Of a stretch of DNA of 37,064 nucleotides, positions 1 to 8,979 are shown piece by piece (position 1 is the first letter of the stretch; each line of letters begins with the position of its first letter). A model generated the notes under the pieces. That model was not told the DNA's origin and ran no database searches. It worked only from the letters and a program-made list of their open reading frames with translations. The stretch is from Thermoplasmatales archaeon (lineage in GTDB: Archaea; Thermoplasmatota; E2; DHVEG-1). Location: NCBI GenBank assembly GCA_020350365.1, contig CP070712.1, positions 237,758-274,821 on the forward strand. Reading direction: 5' to 3'. Made by a program: the position numbers and the translations under genes.

Positions 1-791
1 CCAAGTTTTAGAGGTAGATAAGGGCATGGCCAAACATCTCCATTTGGAATAATCGAACAATAGCTAATACCTGCAAGACAACCTCTTGTATATCTACCAA
101 TATCAATATCCATCTGCTTTGCAATTCTCATAAATTGTGGTGCACATGTTGGTTTAATATCAATTTCAAGGTCCTGACGTTTCTTTAAAATCAATTTGAT
201 TAATTTCTCATATTCTTTTTCCCTAAGAGTTTCTTCTTCGATGTTTTCAGCTCGTCCTGTTGGAACTAAAAATAATACATGATGAGATCTCGCACCTAGG
301 TCTTTTGCAAGATCACAAATTTGTTCAATATCTTCAACATTTCTATCAAAAACTGTTGTATTAATTTGGAATGGTAAACCAACTTCAGAACAATTTTTCA
401 TCGCTTGAATAGATTTTTCGAAAGTTCCTTTCATACCACAGAATTTATCAAGTTTTTCTTTTCCCATCATGTGTAAAGAAATTGCAACACATGAACCTCC
501 AGCATTTTTAATTTTACTTGCTAAATCACGAGTTAGAAGAATACCATTAGATCCATATACTGGCCTAAGACCAAGTGAAGCTGCATGGCTGGTTAGTTCT
601 AAAATGTCTTTACGTAGGAATGGTTCACCACCTGAAAAAACCATTAATTTAAAACCGGCTAAGGCAATTTCATCTAATAGATATTTGCCTTCCTGTGTAT
701 TCAACTCATTTCTAGCTTTATTGCCTGCATCTCTATAACAGTGTTCGCAACTCAGATTACATTTGTTTGTAACATTCCATGATGCTATCAA
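1..791 (-). CDS. ahbD: AhbD-type radical SAM heme b synthase (3' end beyond window)
   Basis: Partial gene; the C-terminus lies off the left edge. Conceptual translation shows the radical SAM CNLSCEHC cluster about residue 11, a SGGEP motif, a PTGRA segment, and near the window edge the run RYTRGCLAGISYC followed by IPNGDVWPCPYLP. That last part is the auxiliary [4Fe-4S] cluster region typical of AhbD/NirJ2. The family decarboxylates Fe-coproporphyrin III to heme b in the archaeal siroheme-dependent pathway. I place the start at a TTG (789-791) because a GGTGG sequence lies 6 nt upstream and an in-frame stop closes the frame a few codons further up; no ATG is available in this frame. It lies downstream of ccmF in the same orientation (186-nt gap), so heme supply and heme attachment are adjacent. 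AhbC or NirJ cannot be wholly excluded without the C-terminus. Confidence 0.85.
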   Translation of the reverse strand, partial: MIASWNVTNKCNLSCEHCYRDAGNKARNELNTQEGKYLLDEIALAGFKLMVFSGGEPFLRKDILELTSHAASLGLRPVYGSNGILLTRDLASKIKNAGGSCVAISLHMMGKEKLDKFCGMKGTFEKSIQAMKNCSEVGLPFQINTTVFDRNVEDIEQICDLAKDLGARSHHVLFLVPTGRAENIEEETLREKEYEKLIKLILKKRQDLEIDIKPTCAPQFMRIAKQMDIDIGRYTRGCLAGISYCSIIPNGDVWPCPYLPLKL

Positions 792-977
792 ATAAGTCCA
801 CCAGAAGCAACAATATTTAATAACTATATAAATTACATTTTATAAATACTTTTTTCATCTGAAATATTTTTAATTTAATAATTAATATTTGATTTCAAAT
901 TATCAAAAAATTGCTAAAATAACAACATATTTGGATTGTTTTTTTTAAATATAACATTTATTTGGAACAATTGGTTA

Positions 978-3035
978 TTATTTTCTTAATTCGTCTTCTA
1001 AAATATTTTCGTAGTATTTATCATCCTTAATCTTTTCAACTTTTTTATACTTCTTTAAAGATTCACTTTCTACTTCTCCACGTGTTGTAATTTCAGCTGC
1101 AATTCTAAATAACATACCAATAGCTAAAAGCCACATCCCTAACCACAATATTTTCATCAAGGGTAAAATTTTTACCTCAATATCAACAGATTCAACTATC
1201 TCTGGATTGTCTCCATACGCTTGTTGATAAATAAGATAAACATCATCAAAAAGAGTATCTACAATTTTAATTTCATTCCTTGTTTGACCATCTAACAAAA
1301 TCCATCCAGGTTTTTCTTGGCCAATTAATTCATTTCCCTTCCAGACCTCTATTACTACATATCCTTCAGTTGTAGTACTTTTTCCGCTTATTAGTTTTAT
1401 TGTATAATCACCAATATTATCACCATACTCTCCCGCAGTTAAATACATTTTTTTCTCTTCAACAAAATATGTACTAGATACATAACCAATGACGATAAGA
1501 ACAATTGCAATATGAATAATATGAGCAGATACTATTCGTATTGATTTCCAAGGTCTTTTTATGTTGAAACTTTTAATAGATTTATAAATTGCTCCTATTA
1601 ATGAAAAAGCAAGTATTGGTAATGATGCAAAGGCTATGTTAAAACCTGTTATGAAAAAACAAATAATCGAAAATATTAGTATACATACACCAAGGACAGC
1701 AATCATCTTTCTTCCAGCATATTTCCATAGTAAACAAAATATCAATACAAAAAGTAACAAATAAGAAAATAATCCAACCCAAGTATTGAAAACATCTGGA
1801 TCCCAACCATTAACTCCAATGTTTAAAAGAATAAAAGTTATTAACGTTGTTATAACAAACAAAACTATTGTTGCAAGCATAAGTATTTCATCACTTATCA
1901 TTTCTGATAGACTGTAGAAACGCTCTTTTGTTCCTATTTTTTCTTTAGCTAACCTATTATATCTATAAAAGACAAGAATTCCTGTAATAATCAGACAAAT
2001 TACCATAAAAATAAAATAAGTAAGAACTGTCAAATTTTCCATAAGTATGTTTGTAAATCTTTGTAATGGATCTATTGAGACTTGTGCTTCACCAAAAGTA
2101 TGAACAGATACCCAAATACCTCCAGCACGTGTGACAAAAGTAGCAAAGATTACAAGAATAAATGAAAATATGCCCATTATTGGTGCTAATAATCTATAAT
2201 CATTTTTTCTTTTATACATTAACTGAACATGAAGAAAACATGTGAGTAATATCCAAGGTATAAGTGAAGATGTTTCAACTGGATCCCATCCCCAATATCC
2301 ACCCCAACCCAATACAATATATGCCCAAAGAGCGCCAATGCCGATACCAAGTGTTAAGAAAATCCATCCCAATCTACTCCAATTTATAGAAAATGAAAGC
2401 CAATCTTTACGTCCTGTGATTAGATTTGCCAATGCTGCAGCAAATGGAATTGCTAAAAAACCATAAGCTAAAAATACAATTGGTGGATGAAGAATCATAA
2501 GTTCAGTCTGAAGTAATGGATTTAAACCACTGCCATTGGGACTTGCAAGTAAATTTGCAGAAGAAGTTGGTTTAAATATATCATGAAGATTTAATATGAA
2601 TAAAAGAACAAACATAACCATTAATAAAAAAATCCTTGTCCAATCCAGTGTATCTAAGTCCACAGATTTTTTATTTTTTTTATTAAGACCATATTTGAAT
2701 GTTTTTATTTCTTCAATGAACCAAGGTGTAATGATTGCCCATATCCAAAAGAGCAGAGAACCAGCCATTCCAGCTAAAACTCCTGCAAATTTGTATTGGA
2801 GAGCAAGATCATTACTGCAATGTCTCCAAACATAATCAATAGATACATCTGAAACAAGGAAAAGATAATACAGATAAATTAATGTAAAAGTTATTACAAC
2901 AAATAATAATATTGTAATAAACCTTGCATAAGAATTATAAATGCTATTTTTAGATTTTAATCGAAGAACTGAAAAAATAATACCTATTAATGCTAAAATT
3001 AAACAAATGTATATAGGGAGATTTTCAAATGACAT
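978..3035 (-). CDS. ccmF: Cytochrome c maturation heme lyase CcmF
   Basis: A polytopic membrane protein of 685 aa, similar in length to bacterial CcmF. It has the tryptophan-rich WWD signature at residues ~243-261 (GWGGYWGWDPVETSSLIPW), His183 in ILHPP and His269 in FLHVQ, both candidate heme ligands by family analogy, and a large outward loop before the last helix. CcmF receives heme from CcmE and attaches it to CxxCH motifs of exported apocytochromes. It is encoded 4 kb from ccmABCDE and on the same strand as ahbD. No CcmH-like protein, its usual bacterial partner, is seen in the window. A TATA-like TTATAAAT ends 26 nt before the ATG, so the mRNA is probably leaderless or nearly so. Confidence 0.95.
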   Translation of the reverse strand: MSFENLPIYICLILALIGIIFSVLRLKSKNSIYNSYARFITILLFVVITFTLIYLYYLFLVSDVSIDYVWRHCSNDLALQYKFAGVLAGMAGSLLFWIWAIITPWFIEEIKTFKYGLNKKNKKSVDLDTLDWTRIFLLMVMFVLLFILNLHDIFKPTSSANLLASPNGSGLNPLLQTELMILHPPIVFLAYGFLAIPFAAALANLITGRKDWLSFSINWSRLGWIFLTLGIGIGALWAYIVLGWGGYWGWDPVETSSLIPWILLTCFLHVQLMYKRKNDYRLLAPIMGIFSFILVIFATFVTRAGGIWVSVHTFGEAQVSIDPLQRFTNILMENLTVLTYFIFMVICLIITGILVFYRYNRLAKEKIGTKERFYSLSEMISDEILMLATIVLFVITTLITFILLNIGVNGWDPDVFNTWVGLFSYLLLFVLIFCLLWKYAGRKMIAVLGVCILIFSIICFFITGFNIAFASLPILAFSLIGAIYKSIKSFNIKRPWKSIRIVSAHIIHIAIVLIVIGYVSSTYFVEEKKMYLTAGEYGDNIGDYTIKLISGKSTTTEGYVVIEVWKGNELIGQEKPGWILLDGQTRNEIKIVDTLFDDVYLIYQQAYGDNPEIVESVDIEVKILPLMKILWLGMWLLAIGMLFRIAAEITTRGEVESESLKKYKKVEKIKDDKYYENILEDELRK

Positions 3036-3060
3036 GGAAAGGGGTTAAACTTCCTTATCT

Positions 3061-3068
3061 ATTTATAA
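3061..3068 (-). promoter_or_regulatory. TATA box for ccmF
   Basis: TTATAAAT on the minus strand, ending 26 nt before the ccmF ATG at 3035. Archaeal transcription usually starts about 25 nt downstream of the TATA centre, so this predicts a leaderless transcript. No good Shine-Dalgarno lies at the normal distance. Confidence 0.5.
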
Positions 3069-3339
3069 TTATTTGATTTTTTATTAAAAGATTTCATATT
3101 TGGTTTGTAATTTTTTTATTTAAGATTTAAATTAGAATGGCAAAAGATTTTATTTCTAAGTTATTGGGTGTTAAAAATAATTTAATTTAGGTTATGCCCT
3201 CAAATTAGATAATAAATAGATAGAAAATTATATATAGACAATAAAATTAATATTGATTAAATTTTCAAATAATATAAATATCAAGATATCAGAAATCACT
3301 TAATATAGGTTTAAGAAATATCTTTAACCATTAATAAAT
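3069..3339. other. AT-rich intergenic region between divergent genes
   Basis: Divergent promoter region between ccmF and the zinc-ribbon membrane gene. I see only AT-rich sequence with several TATA-like stretches. One, around 3299-3309, would place a start site about 20 nt before the rightward gene. No ORF with coding character, hairpin or repeat was recognised. Confidence 0.4.
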
Positions 3340-3351
3340 ATGGAGAATAAA

Positions 3352-3876
3352 ATGTCACCTTCAAAAGGAAAAATACCTCTTATTGTTTTAATAATACTCT
3401 GGAGCATAATGCAATTCATTTCTTTATGGGCTTTGATTTATGGAAAACAATGGTTTGAGAGGATTTTGATTCTAAATATAATTTTATTATTATTTCTTAT
3501 TGTGTTTGTTTATTCTAGAATTATAAAACCATCTGTTTATGACAATATTGTAAAAGAAAAAAAAATAAAAGATGATTCATTACATTTTAAATGTCCAAAA
3601 TGTAAAGGATTTTTTGCAGTTAAAAAATCAAAAAGCATCTATGATGGTCCATTGAAATTAACCTGTCCTGCTTGTGGAACAATAGGAACAATACCAATTT
3701 CTCCAAAATTGATAATAGCTAAGATACCTGATGAAAAATCAATAAATACAGATTTTAAATGTAGTAATTGTGGAGAACAAATATCAATATTTACTGAAGG
3801 AACAAAGTTATTTAATAAAGTAAAATTATTTTCATGCCCATGCTGTAATACCCAACAACCTTTGAAGAAAATATAA
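3352..3876 (+). CDS. Membrane protein with two zinc-ribbon domains, function unknown
   Basis: About 174 aa. Two hydrophobic helices fill the first 60 residues. The C-terminal cytosolic part holds two zinc-ribbon-like units, CPKC...CPAC and CSNC...CPCC, each with about 25 residues between the Cys pairs. I chose ATG 3352 rather than the in-frame ATG at 3340 because GGAG at 3342-3345 lies 6 nt before 3352, and nothing resembling a ribosome site precedes 3340. I do not recognise the family. The pattern (helices plus cysteine ribbons) is common in uncharacterised archaeal membrane proteins, and no specific role should be assigned. It converges with the transglutaminase-like gene 40 nt downstream. 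Confidence 0.75.
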   Translation: MSPSKGKIPLIVLIILWSIMQFISLWALIYGKQWFERILILNIILLLFLIVFVYSRIIKPSVYDNIVKEKKIKDDSLHFKCPKCKGFFAVKKSKSIYDGPLKLTCPACGTIGTIPISPKLIIAKIPDEKSINTDFKCSNCGEQISIFTEGTKLFNKVKLFSCPCCNTQQPLKKI

Positions 3877-3916
3877 TTACTCGGACTTCTTTAAAAATAC
3901 GAGTTATGATTTTTAA

Positions 3917-5494
3917 TTAAGAAAATTGTGTTTCAGATTCTTTTTCTTCTATTAATATCCCATTCATATATATTTGGGTTTTTAAAATTGTAGATTTCCC
4001 ATGTGGAACATTTAGTTGTAAATTAATTTGTTTTTTTTCACCAGGTTTTAATGTAGATATACTACTTTTTTCTAAATTGTATTTTTGGCCTGCAGATGTA
4101 TAAAATGCACCATCAATTCTTATTTCATTTGCTTCCTTGGTTCCAAGGTTCTCAACAATAAGCCTTAGTTTGATAATATCTGTTTTCCCATTTAATATAA
4201 CTCCTTCAGCTTTCTTCCATTCGTGATGTAAAAGTGGCCTTGATGTAAGGGGATATATAGTTACCTCGTCGATATCGGGCCATGCACCTGAAGAATCCCC
4301 AAGTTCATGGTCCTCATAGGTTGTCTCAAGATAATAATATTCATTGATGAAATAATCATACTTTGATAGTTCTTGATTAATATTTACTCCAATGGCCATG
4401 TGATATGGAACATCTAGAAGTGATATATTGTATCCCATAAGCATAAAAATGTTTCCTGCTAAAATAGATTTATCTTCACAATCACATGGTTGCTTATCAA
4501 GTATTTCCACAGGGTATCTTGGATATTCATAGTTATGGTCGTTTGGATCATCCCATTGATACTCAAGATATTGGACAAATGATGCAATTAAGTTAATTTT
4601 AGTAACATCATCAGCATTACCAACAATGGACAAAAGTAAATCTTTAACTAATGAAAGATATTGATCATCATAAGGATCAAAGATATATGCTCCATAGTCA
4701 TTAATATCAAGTCTATCTAAATCACTATAATAGTCATGTAAGTATTGTGGTAGAGGAATATCGAGTTTTCTAATCTTGTTATTATATTCCCAACTGAAAT
4801 GTTGAATTGGAACATTTTCTTCTGGAATAATCGAATCTGACGATTCAGCTAAGATCTCATTATTTTTGTCATATATTGAGATATCACAATTTTTCTCACC
4901 GACACTTATGGAATCAATATAAAGATAACAACTAATTAATTGATTGTCATTAGGTAAAACAACGGTCGGAAGGACTTGTGCAGATGTTGATTTACCATTA
5001 ATGGTTAAATCAATTGAGTAAGGATATATTGGTACATCACCATTATTTTTAACTGTAATGATTACTCCGATGAGTGAATAATCTTGATTCTCTTTCCACC
5101 ATTGTCCTTCAATAGATGTTATTAAAAGATTCGATTTTTGAAATGTGTATTTTTTATTATAAATTTTATTCATGCTATTATCAAATATTTCTAGATGATA
5201 GTTGCTAGAGGATAGAGTTTCACGATAGGATGATATAGGAATTAAAATCTCTTTTTGGCTTGTATACAATTTATCTGTATAAAAAATTTGATTATCTTGA
5301 GAAATGAGATTAACATTTATAATATTATTTGCATTAAAATTGATTAATAAACTTGGGAAGCCATTATCATCAACAACATTAGATGAAACCAAAGAAAATG
5401 TTGTTTCTTGAGTAAATAATAAAATATATCCAAATATTATTATAATTAATAAGATTGCAGAAAAACAAATTAGGACTTTTTTTTTAGTTGACAT
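3917..5494 (-). CDS. Membrane-anchored transglutaminase-like (cysteine peptidase fold) protein
   Basis: 525 aa. An N-terminal helix (residues ~7-27) acts as signal anchor. Residues ~30-225 are beta-rich CARDB-like. Residues ~285-395 form a transglutaminase-like domain with the apparent catalytic residues Cys339 (CDCEDKS), His365 (DVPYHMAIGV) and an acidic residue near Glu390 (YYYLETT). The tail after ~430 is another CARDB-type beta domain (VENLGTKEANEI, TLKPGEK). Archaeal transglutaminase-like proteins are generally thought to act as proteases or amidases rather than cross-linkers; the substrate here is unknown. The protein should face the outside of the cell. It stands alone between convergent and divergent neighbours. 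Confidence 0.8.
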   Translation of the reverse strand: MSTKKKVLICFSAILLIIIIFGYILLFTQETTFSLVSSNVVDDNGFPSLLINFNANNIINVNLISQDNQIFYTDKLYTSQKEILIPISSYRETLSSSNYHLEIFDNSMNKIYNKKYTFQKSNLLITSIEGQWWKENQDYSLIGVIITVKNNGDVPIYPYSIDLTINGKSTSAQVLPTVVLPNDNQLISCYLYIDSISVGEKNCDISIYDKNNEILAESSDSIIPEENVPIQHFSWEYNNKIRKLDIPLPQYLHDYYSDLDRLDINDYGAYIFDPYDDQYLSLVKDLLLSIVGNADDVTKINLIASFVQYLEYQWDDPNDHNYEYPRYPVEILDKQPCDCEDKSILAGNIFMLMGYNISLLDVPYHMAIGVNINQELSKYDYFINEYYYLETTYEDHELGDSSGAWPDIDEVTIYPLTSRPLLHHEWKKAEGVILNGKTDIIKLRLIVENLGTKEANEIRIDGAFYTSAGQKYNLEKSSISTLKPGEKKQINLQLNVPHGKSTILKTQIYMNGILIEEKESETQFS

Positions 5495-5740
5495 AAAGCA
5501 ATATTTTAGATATAATAATTCATCATTTAAAAAGGTTCTGAGATAGAATTAATTTACTTAAAATAAGATTATGTTGAATCTATAACATTAAAAGATTTTT
5601 TAGAATAATTTAATATTTCTAAATTCCCGTCATTAAAGAAATTGTCACATTATATTAAATAATGAATTAAACCAATTGAATTAAAATTTAGAAATATTTA
5701 TATATACTAGATGTAATATAGATAATCAGAGATTGTCCAT

Positions 5741-6268
5741 ATGCAAACGAAAATAAAAAAATCAAATGCAATCTTAGGAATACTAGTCGCAGCATTCATG
5801 ATAGTGTCAGTAACTTTCGTTTTTGGTCTTGAAAACCCATTAACATTATCTCTAGAAACAACCAAGCCGACAATAATAGAAATCAAAGAAGATCATAGTA
5901 ATAAGCCAATCTCACACGGCGCTCCCGGAACAGGCTGTGCAGATTGTCACTTAGATCAGCTTAGTGAGTACAAAATTATGGATGGTGGTCCAAATCATAA
6001 CAGGACCTGGTGTACAGTTTTATGTCACTATAGTGGTGGTATGGGTCCAGAATTACCACTTGTTTTTGGTAATGAAACAACACCCGGTGGAAATGTAACA
6101 ATGCCACATCACTATGAAGATGACGTTAGACCAGGATTCAACAGCTGTCTTAGCAGTAGATGTCATGAAGACTCAGCTAACCCTGATGATATGCGGTATG
6201 CAAAAAATCCAGATTATACTGGCCACGATCTATGTGTACTATGTCATGCATTTAGTCATGGCGACTAG
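5741..6268 (+). CDS. Small exported multiheme cytochrome c with mixed heme motifs
   Basis: 175 aa. Residues ~8-30 form a signal peptide or anchor. Four candidate heme sites are visible: CADCH (66-70), CTVLCH (91-96, CX3CH), CLSSRCH (136-142, CX4CH) and CVLCH (165-169). Several extra His residues (59, 86, 97-171 region, e.g. HH at 123-124) could supply distal ligands. It is a tandem paralog of the next gene; the block LETTKPTIIEIKEDHSNKP is closely matched there. A TATA-like stretch lies around 5693-5707. The gene is followed by a strong hairpin terminator, so the two paralogs are probably transcribed separately. No known cytochrome family was recognised beyond the heme motifs; a role as a small exported electron carrier is inference. 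Confidence 0.85.
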   Translation: MQTKIKKSNAILGILVAAFMIVSVTFVFGLENPLTLSLETTKPTIIEIKEDHSNKPISHGAPGTGCADCHLDQLSEYKIMDGGPNHNRTWCTVLCHYSGGMGPELPLVFGNETTPGGNVTMPHHYEDDVRPGFNSCLSSRCHEDSANPDDMRYAKNPDYTGHDLCVLCHAFSHGD

Positions 6269-6292
6269 TAAAATAACTAAATAAATCTAATG

Positions 6293-6330
6293 CGATTAAT
6301 CTCCCAAATGGGGATTAATCGTTTTATTTT
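6293..6330 (+). terminator. Hairpin terminator after the first small cytochrome
   Basis: CGATTAATC-T-CCC pairs with GGGGATTAATCG around an AAAT loop (6293-6321) with a single bulged T. It is followed by a T-rich tract. It lies 24 nt after the stop codon, and separates the two paralogous cytochrome genes. Confidence 0.75.
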
Positions 6331-6458
6331 AATTTCTACATAATACTTAAGAAATTAATTTAATTATCAAAATTAAATGTCAACAAAATAAATTCAAATT
6401 TTTAAAATGTTTATTTATTTCAAATTACTGCAAAATAGTTATATATAAAATTAAATAT

Positions 6459-6986
6459 ATGAAATATGAAAAAATGAAAAAAAATTCACAAAAAATAAAA
6501 AAATTAAATTTTATATTAACTTTATTAACACTTACTTTTATTTTTATATTGTTCACTTTTGCTATTGATGTTATGAGCAATGGCTCATTTTCATTATCTC
6601 TAGAAACCAGAGAACCATCAATAATTGAAATCAAAGAAGATCACAGTGTTAAAAAGTTATCACATGGCGCTCCAGGAGTTGGTTGTGCAGATTGTCACTT
6701 AAATCCCATAAAGAGTATTTCTATATGTAGAAGCTTATGTCACTATGATGGTGGTATGGCAAAGGTGCCTCCAGAAATAATTGGCGGTGAATTACCTGGA
6801 GGAAATGTCTCTTTATACCATCACAATATTTCTGCTGAGTTTAAAAATTGCCTTAACTATATATGTCATGAAGATCCAGATCATGAAGATGATGCACGAT
6901 ATGTTCTAAAATCTGCATATCAAGGTCATGATGCTTGCATGTGTCATGAATTTGGACATTCAAGCAATCCTCCAAATCATAATTAA
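6459..6986 (+). CDS. Small exported multiheme cytochrome c, tandem paralog
   Basis: 175 aa. A Lys-rich start and hydrophobic helix (residues ~17-37) precede four candidate heme sites aligned with the upstream paralog: CADCH (76-80), CRSLCH (90-95, CX3CH), CLNYICH (131-137, CX4CH) and CMCH (160-163, CX1CH). The last site has lost one residue relative to CVLCH in the paralog and may not bind heme normally. The TATA box at ~6440-6450 lies so close that transcription should begin near 6470, so ATG 6474 (Met6) may be the real start, read without a leader. It shares the SLETREPSIIEIKEDHS block and the GCADCH context with the neighbour. Confidence 0.82.
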   Translation: MKYEKMKKNSQKIKKLNFILTLLTLTFIFILFTFAIDVMSNGSFSLSLETREPSIIEIKEDHSVKKLSHGAPGVGCADCHLNPIKSISICRSLCHYDGGMAKVPPEIIGGELPGGNVSLYHHNISAEFKNCLNYICHEDPDHEDDARYVLKSAYQGHDACMCHEFGHSSNPPNHN

Positions 6987-7106
6987 AAAAATCAAATAAG
7001 ATAATTTTTTTTGTGGAGAAATTGAGAGTAAATTCATCTATATTTACAAAATTATAAATAAAGCAATAATTATCTAATTAAAAATCCAAAATATTCTATC
7101 TTTGCA

Positions 7107-7493
7107 TTAATATTTTGAAGGGCATCCAATCTGGATTGTTTTTGATTCAATATGTGTTGTGTTTGATAAAAAAATTCCAGATACTACGATGGTTTCATTA
7201 ACACCAAAACCCTCAGGATACCAACTTGTATGTGTTACATTTATTGCATAGTTATTATTAATAGAATCTACAAGAGTAAAATTTCTGGATGTACTAGTCC
7301 ATTCTGTTACAATTCCAGTGACTTCTAATTCTTGACCATCAAAGCTACTTGACTTTTTAAGAATCTCTGAAACATCATAGATTTTCCCTGGGACCATTCC
7401 CCAAAGAAGAAGAGCTAAGATTATAACCACTATAAATACAACAATTACAATTTTTATTTGTCCTTCAGAGATTTTTCTTATTCTTTTTTTCAT
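7107..7493 (-). CDS. ccmE: CcmE heme chaperone, CxxxY type
   Basis: 128 aa. An N-terminal helix (residues ~13-33) anchors an outward OB-fold domain (VTGIVTEWTSTSRNFTLVD). The protein ends in GCPSKY: the heme-binding HxxxY of most bacterial CcmE is replaced by CxxxY, the variant known from archaea and some Desulfovibrio-type bacteria. CcmE takes heme from CcmC and passes it to CcmF. It is the last gene of ccmABCDE, and its start overlaps the end of ccmD by 29 nt in another frame. The chain stops directly after the Tyr, without the flexible tail seen in bacteria. Confidence 0.93.
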   Translation of the reverse strand: MKKRIRKISEGQIKIVIVVFIVVIILALLLWGMVPGKIYDVSEILKKSSSFDGQELEVTGIVTEWTSTSRNFTLVDSINNNYAINVTHTSWYPEGFGVNETIVVSGIFLSNTTHIESKTIQIGCPSKY

Positions 7494-7623
7494 CGATTAT
7501 CTCCTTTAACATCTCTGTTTCTTGTTTGAGTTTACGTTGGGCTAAGTGTAATTTAAGAACATATAAAAACACTCCTGCCCAAATGACTGTATATGCAGCA
7601 TAAAGATAGATTAAATCAGACAT
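7465..7623 (-). CDS. ccmD: CcmD, small membrane subunit of the heme exporter
   Basis: A 52-codon ORF between ccmC and ccmE. Translation begins MSDLIYLYAAYTVIWAGVF, one transmembrane helix, followed by a basic helix (LAQRKLKQETEMLKEI). This is the usual CcmD layout: Tyr/Ala-rich helix, then charged cytosolic coil. It starts 2 nt after the ccmC stop and its 3' end overlaps the ccmE start by 29 nt, the gene order ccmA-B-C-D-E of classical operons. CcmD is needed to release heme-loaded CcmE from the CcmABC complex. It is short and easily missed by gene finders. Confidence 0.88.
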   Translation of the reverse strand: MSDLIYLYAAYTVIWAGVFLYVLKLHLAQRKLKQETEMLKEIIDEKKNKKNL

Positions 7624-7625
7624 TT

Positions 7626-8309
7626 TTAACCTCCTACCTTTTGTTTTATTTCTTCAATTATTTCTCTCATTGTATCAATCTCTACCTTGCTAATTAGAAG
7701 ATAGATATATAAAAATGTAAATGCAATTACTGAAATACCAAGAGCCATTCCCATTGAACTCTGTAGACTTCCTTCAGATGTTGCAATAACAGTTGGATGA
7801 TACTGCTGCCAAATTCTATTAGCAGCAAAACTTAAAGGAACACATATGAAACCTATTATACCAAATACAGCGCTTAAATTTGCCTTACTTACTTTTGATT
7901 TTGCATTTGCCCTTAATGCCAGATAAGCAATAAATATCAGCCAAAGAACAAGGGTTATGAAAAGTTTGAGATCTTCCCATCTCCAAAAAGCACCCCAAAC
8001 AGCTTTTCCCCATAAGGGACCTGTTGTAATTGCTAAAGTACAAAATACAATTCCTATTTCAGCAGATGCAAAAGCAATTTTATCCCATTTAAAATCTTTA
8101 GATTTCAAATAAAATATACCTGTCACAAATGTAACTCCAAATGCAAGATAAGAAAGCCATGCAGAAGCAACATGGAAATAGAAAATTCTCTGTACATCGC
8201 CCATTGTAGTATGTGTTGGAGTGTAGATAAATGCAAGATAAATAGATATAAGAATTAAAATTATCGCAACTCCGAATATCAAATCTTTTATATTTATTTT
8301 AAATCTCAT
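7626..8309 (-). CDS. ccmC: CcmC heme handling protein
   Basis: 227 aa with six predicted helices. The WWD domain is at residues ~100-116 (WGKAVWGAFWRWEDLKL), and the two expected heme-ligand histidines are His46 (RIFYFHVASAW) and His171 (WQQYHPTVI). CcmC loads heme onto CcmE on the outer face of the membrane. The ATG follows the ccmB stop by 1 nt and the stop precedes ccmD by 2 nt, so translation is probably coupled. Confidence 0.95.
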   Translation of the reverse strand: MRFKINIKDLIFGVAIILILISIYLAFIYTPTHTTMGDVQRIFYFHVASAWLSYLAFGVTFVTGIFYLKSKDFKWDKIAFASAEIGIVFCTLAITTGPLWGKAVWGAFWRWEDLKLFITLVLWLIFIAYLALRANAKSKVSKANLSAVFGIIGFICVPLSFAANRIWQQYHPTVIATSEGSLQSSMGMALGISVIAFTFLYIYLLISKVEIDTMREIIEEIKQKVGG

Positions 8310-8310
8310 T

Positions 8311-8979
8311 TCAATCTCCTAAAATATAGTCAATCAATAGATAACCAATAGCAAGGAAGACAACATCAAACATCAATATAAATCTTACCTCTTGCATAAC
8401 ATCAAAAAGATGCGCTCCTTCAAATATTTTTGATGTGGCACTAATAGCAGATATTACAATTGTGAAAAGTAAAATTGGTACTAAAAGTACTGGAAGCATA
8501 ACTTCACTTTGAGAAAGATTGGAAGATATTGCAGAAATTATATTTCCAAGAGCAGCAAAACCTATAGTTCCGATAATTATTAAGATAAAAAGAGCCACTA
8601 GATCAGGAGTAGCAATAGAAAAAAATACAAAGAAAATAAGAAGAGAAAAAAGCTCAAGAAGGAGAATAACTAGAAAATTAGAGAGAAACTTACCAAAATA
8701 AATTGAAGAGTTTGATATTGGTGCAAGTAAAAGACCTTCACATGTACCTTCTTCTAATTCACGTTTGTATGTTGGAGATAAAGAAAACATACCGCTAAAG
8801 AAAAACGTAATCCAAATAATAGGAGACGCAATTAAGAGTAATGAAAAATCAATAATTGAAAAAGCGAATCTAAAAGAAGCAATAATCATAACTGAAAGTA
8901 AAAGATAATTATTTATCATCTGTTTGTTCCTAAATTCGATTTTAATTTCTTTTAGAAAAATTGTTTTTATAGCATTCAA
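8311..8979 (-). CDS. ccmB: CcmB heme exporter permease
   Basis: 222 aa with six predicted helices. The N-terminal FLKEIKIEFRNKQ and the central YKRELEEGTCEGLLLAP correspond to the conserved CcmB motif containing the cytoplasmic coupling region. It is the membrane subunit of the CcmAB ABC transporter, whose ATP hydrolysis releases holo-CcmE. Its start overlaps the ccmA stop (ATGA, 8976-8979). Confidence 0.94.
   Translation of the reverse strand: MNAIKTIFLKEIKIEFRNKQMINNYLLLSVMIIASFRFAFSIIDFSLLLIASPIIWITFFFSGMFSLSPTYKRELEEGTCEGLLLAPISNSSIYFGKFLSNFLVILLLELFSLLIFFVFFSIATPDLVALFILIIIGTIGFAALGNIISAISSNLSQSEVMLPVLLVPILLFTIVISAISATSKIFEGAHLFDVMQEVRFILMFDVVFLAIGYLLIDYILGD

Noticed and set aside
469-738. 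Plus-strand ORF of 89 codons
   Set aside because: It is antisense to the clearly recognisable radical SAM gene on the minus strand and has no known features.
2242-2835. Two plus-strand ORFs inside ccmF
   Set aside because: Shadows of the ccmF reading frame; no ribosome site and no domain.
3880-3912. Possible hairpin ACTCG...CGAGT between convergent genes
   Set aside because: Only 5 bp of stem with a long loop; not convincing as a terminator.
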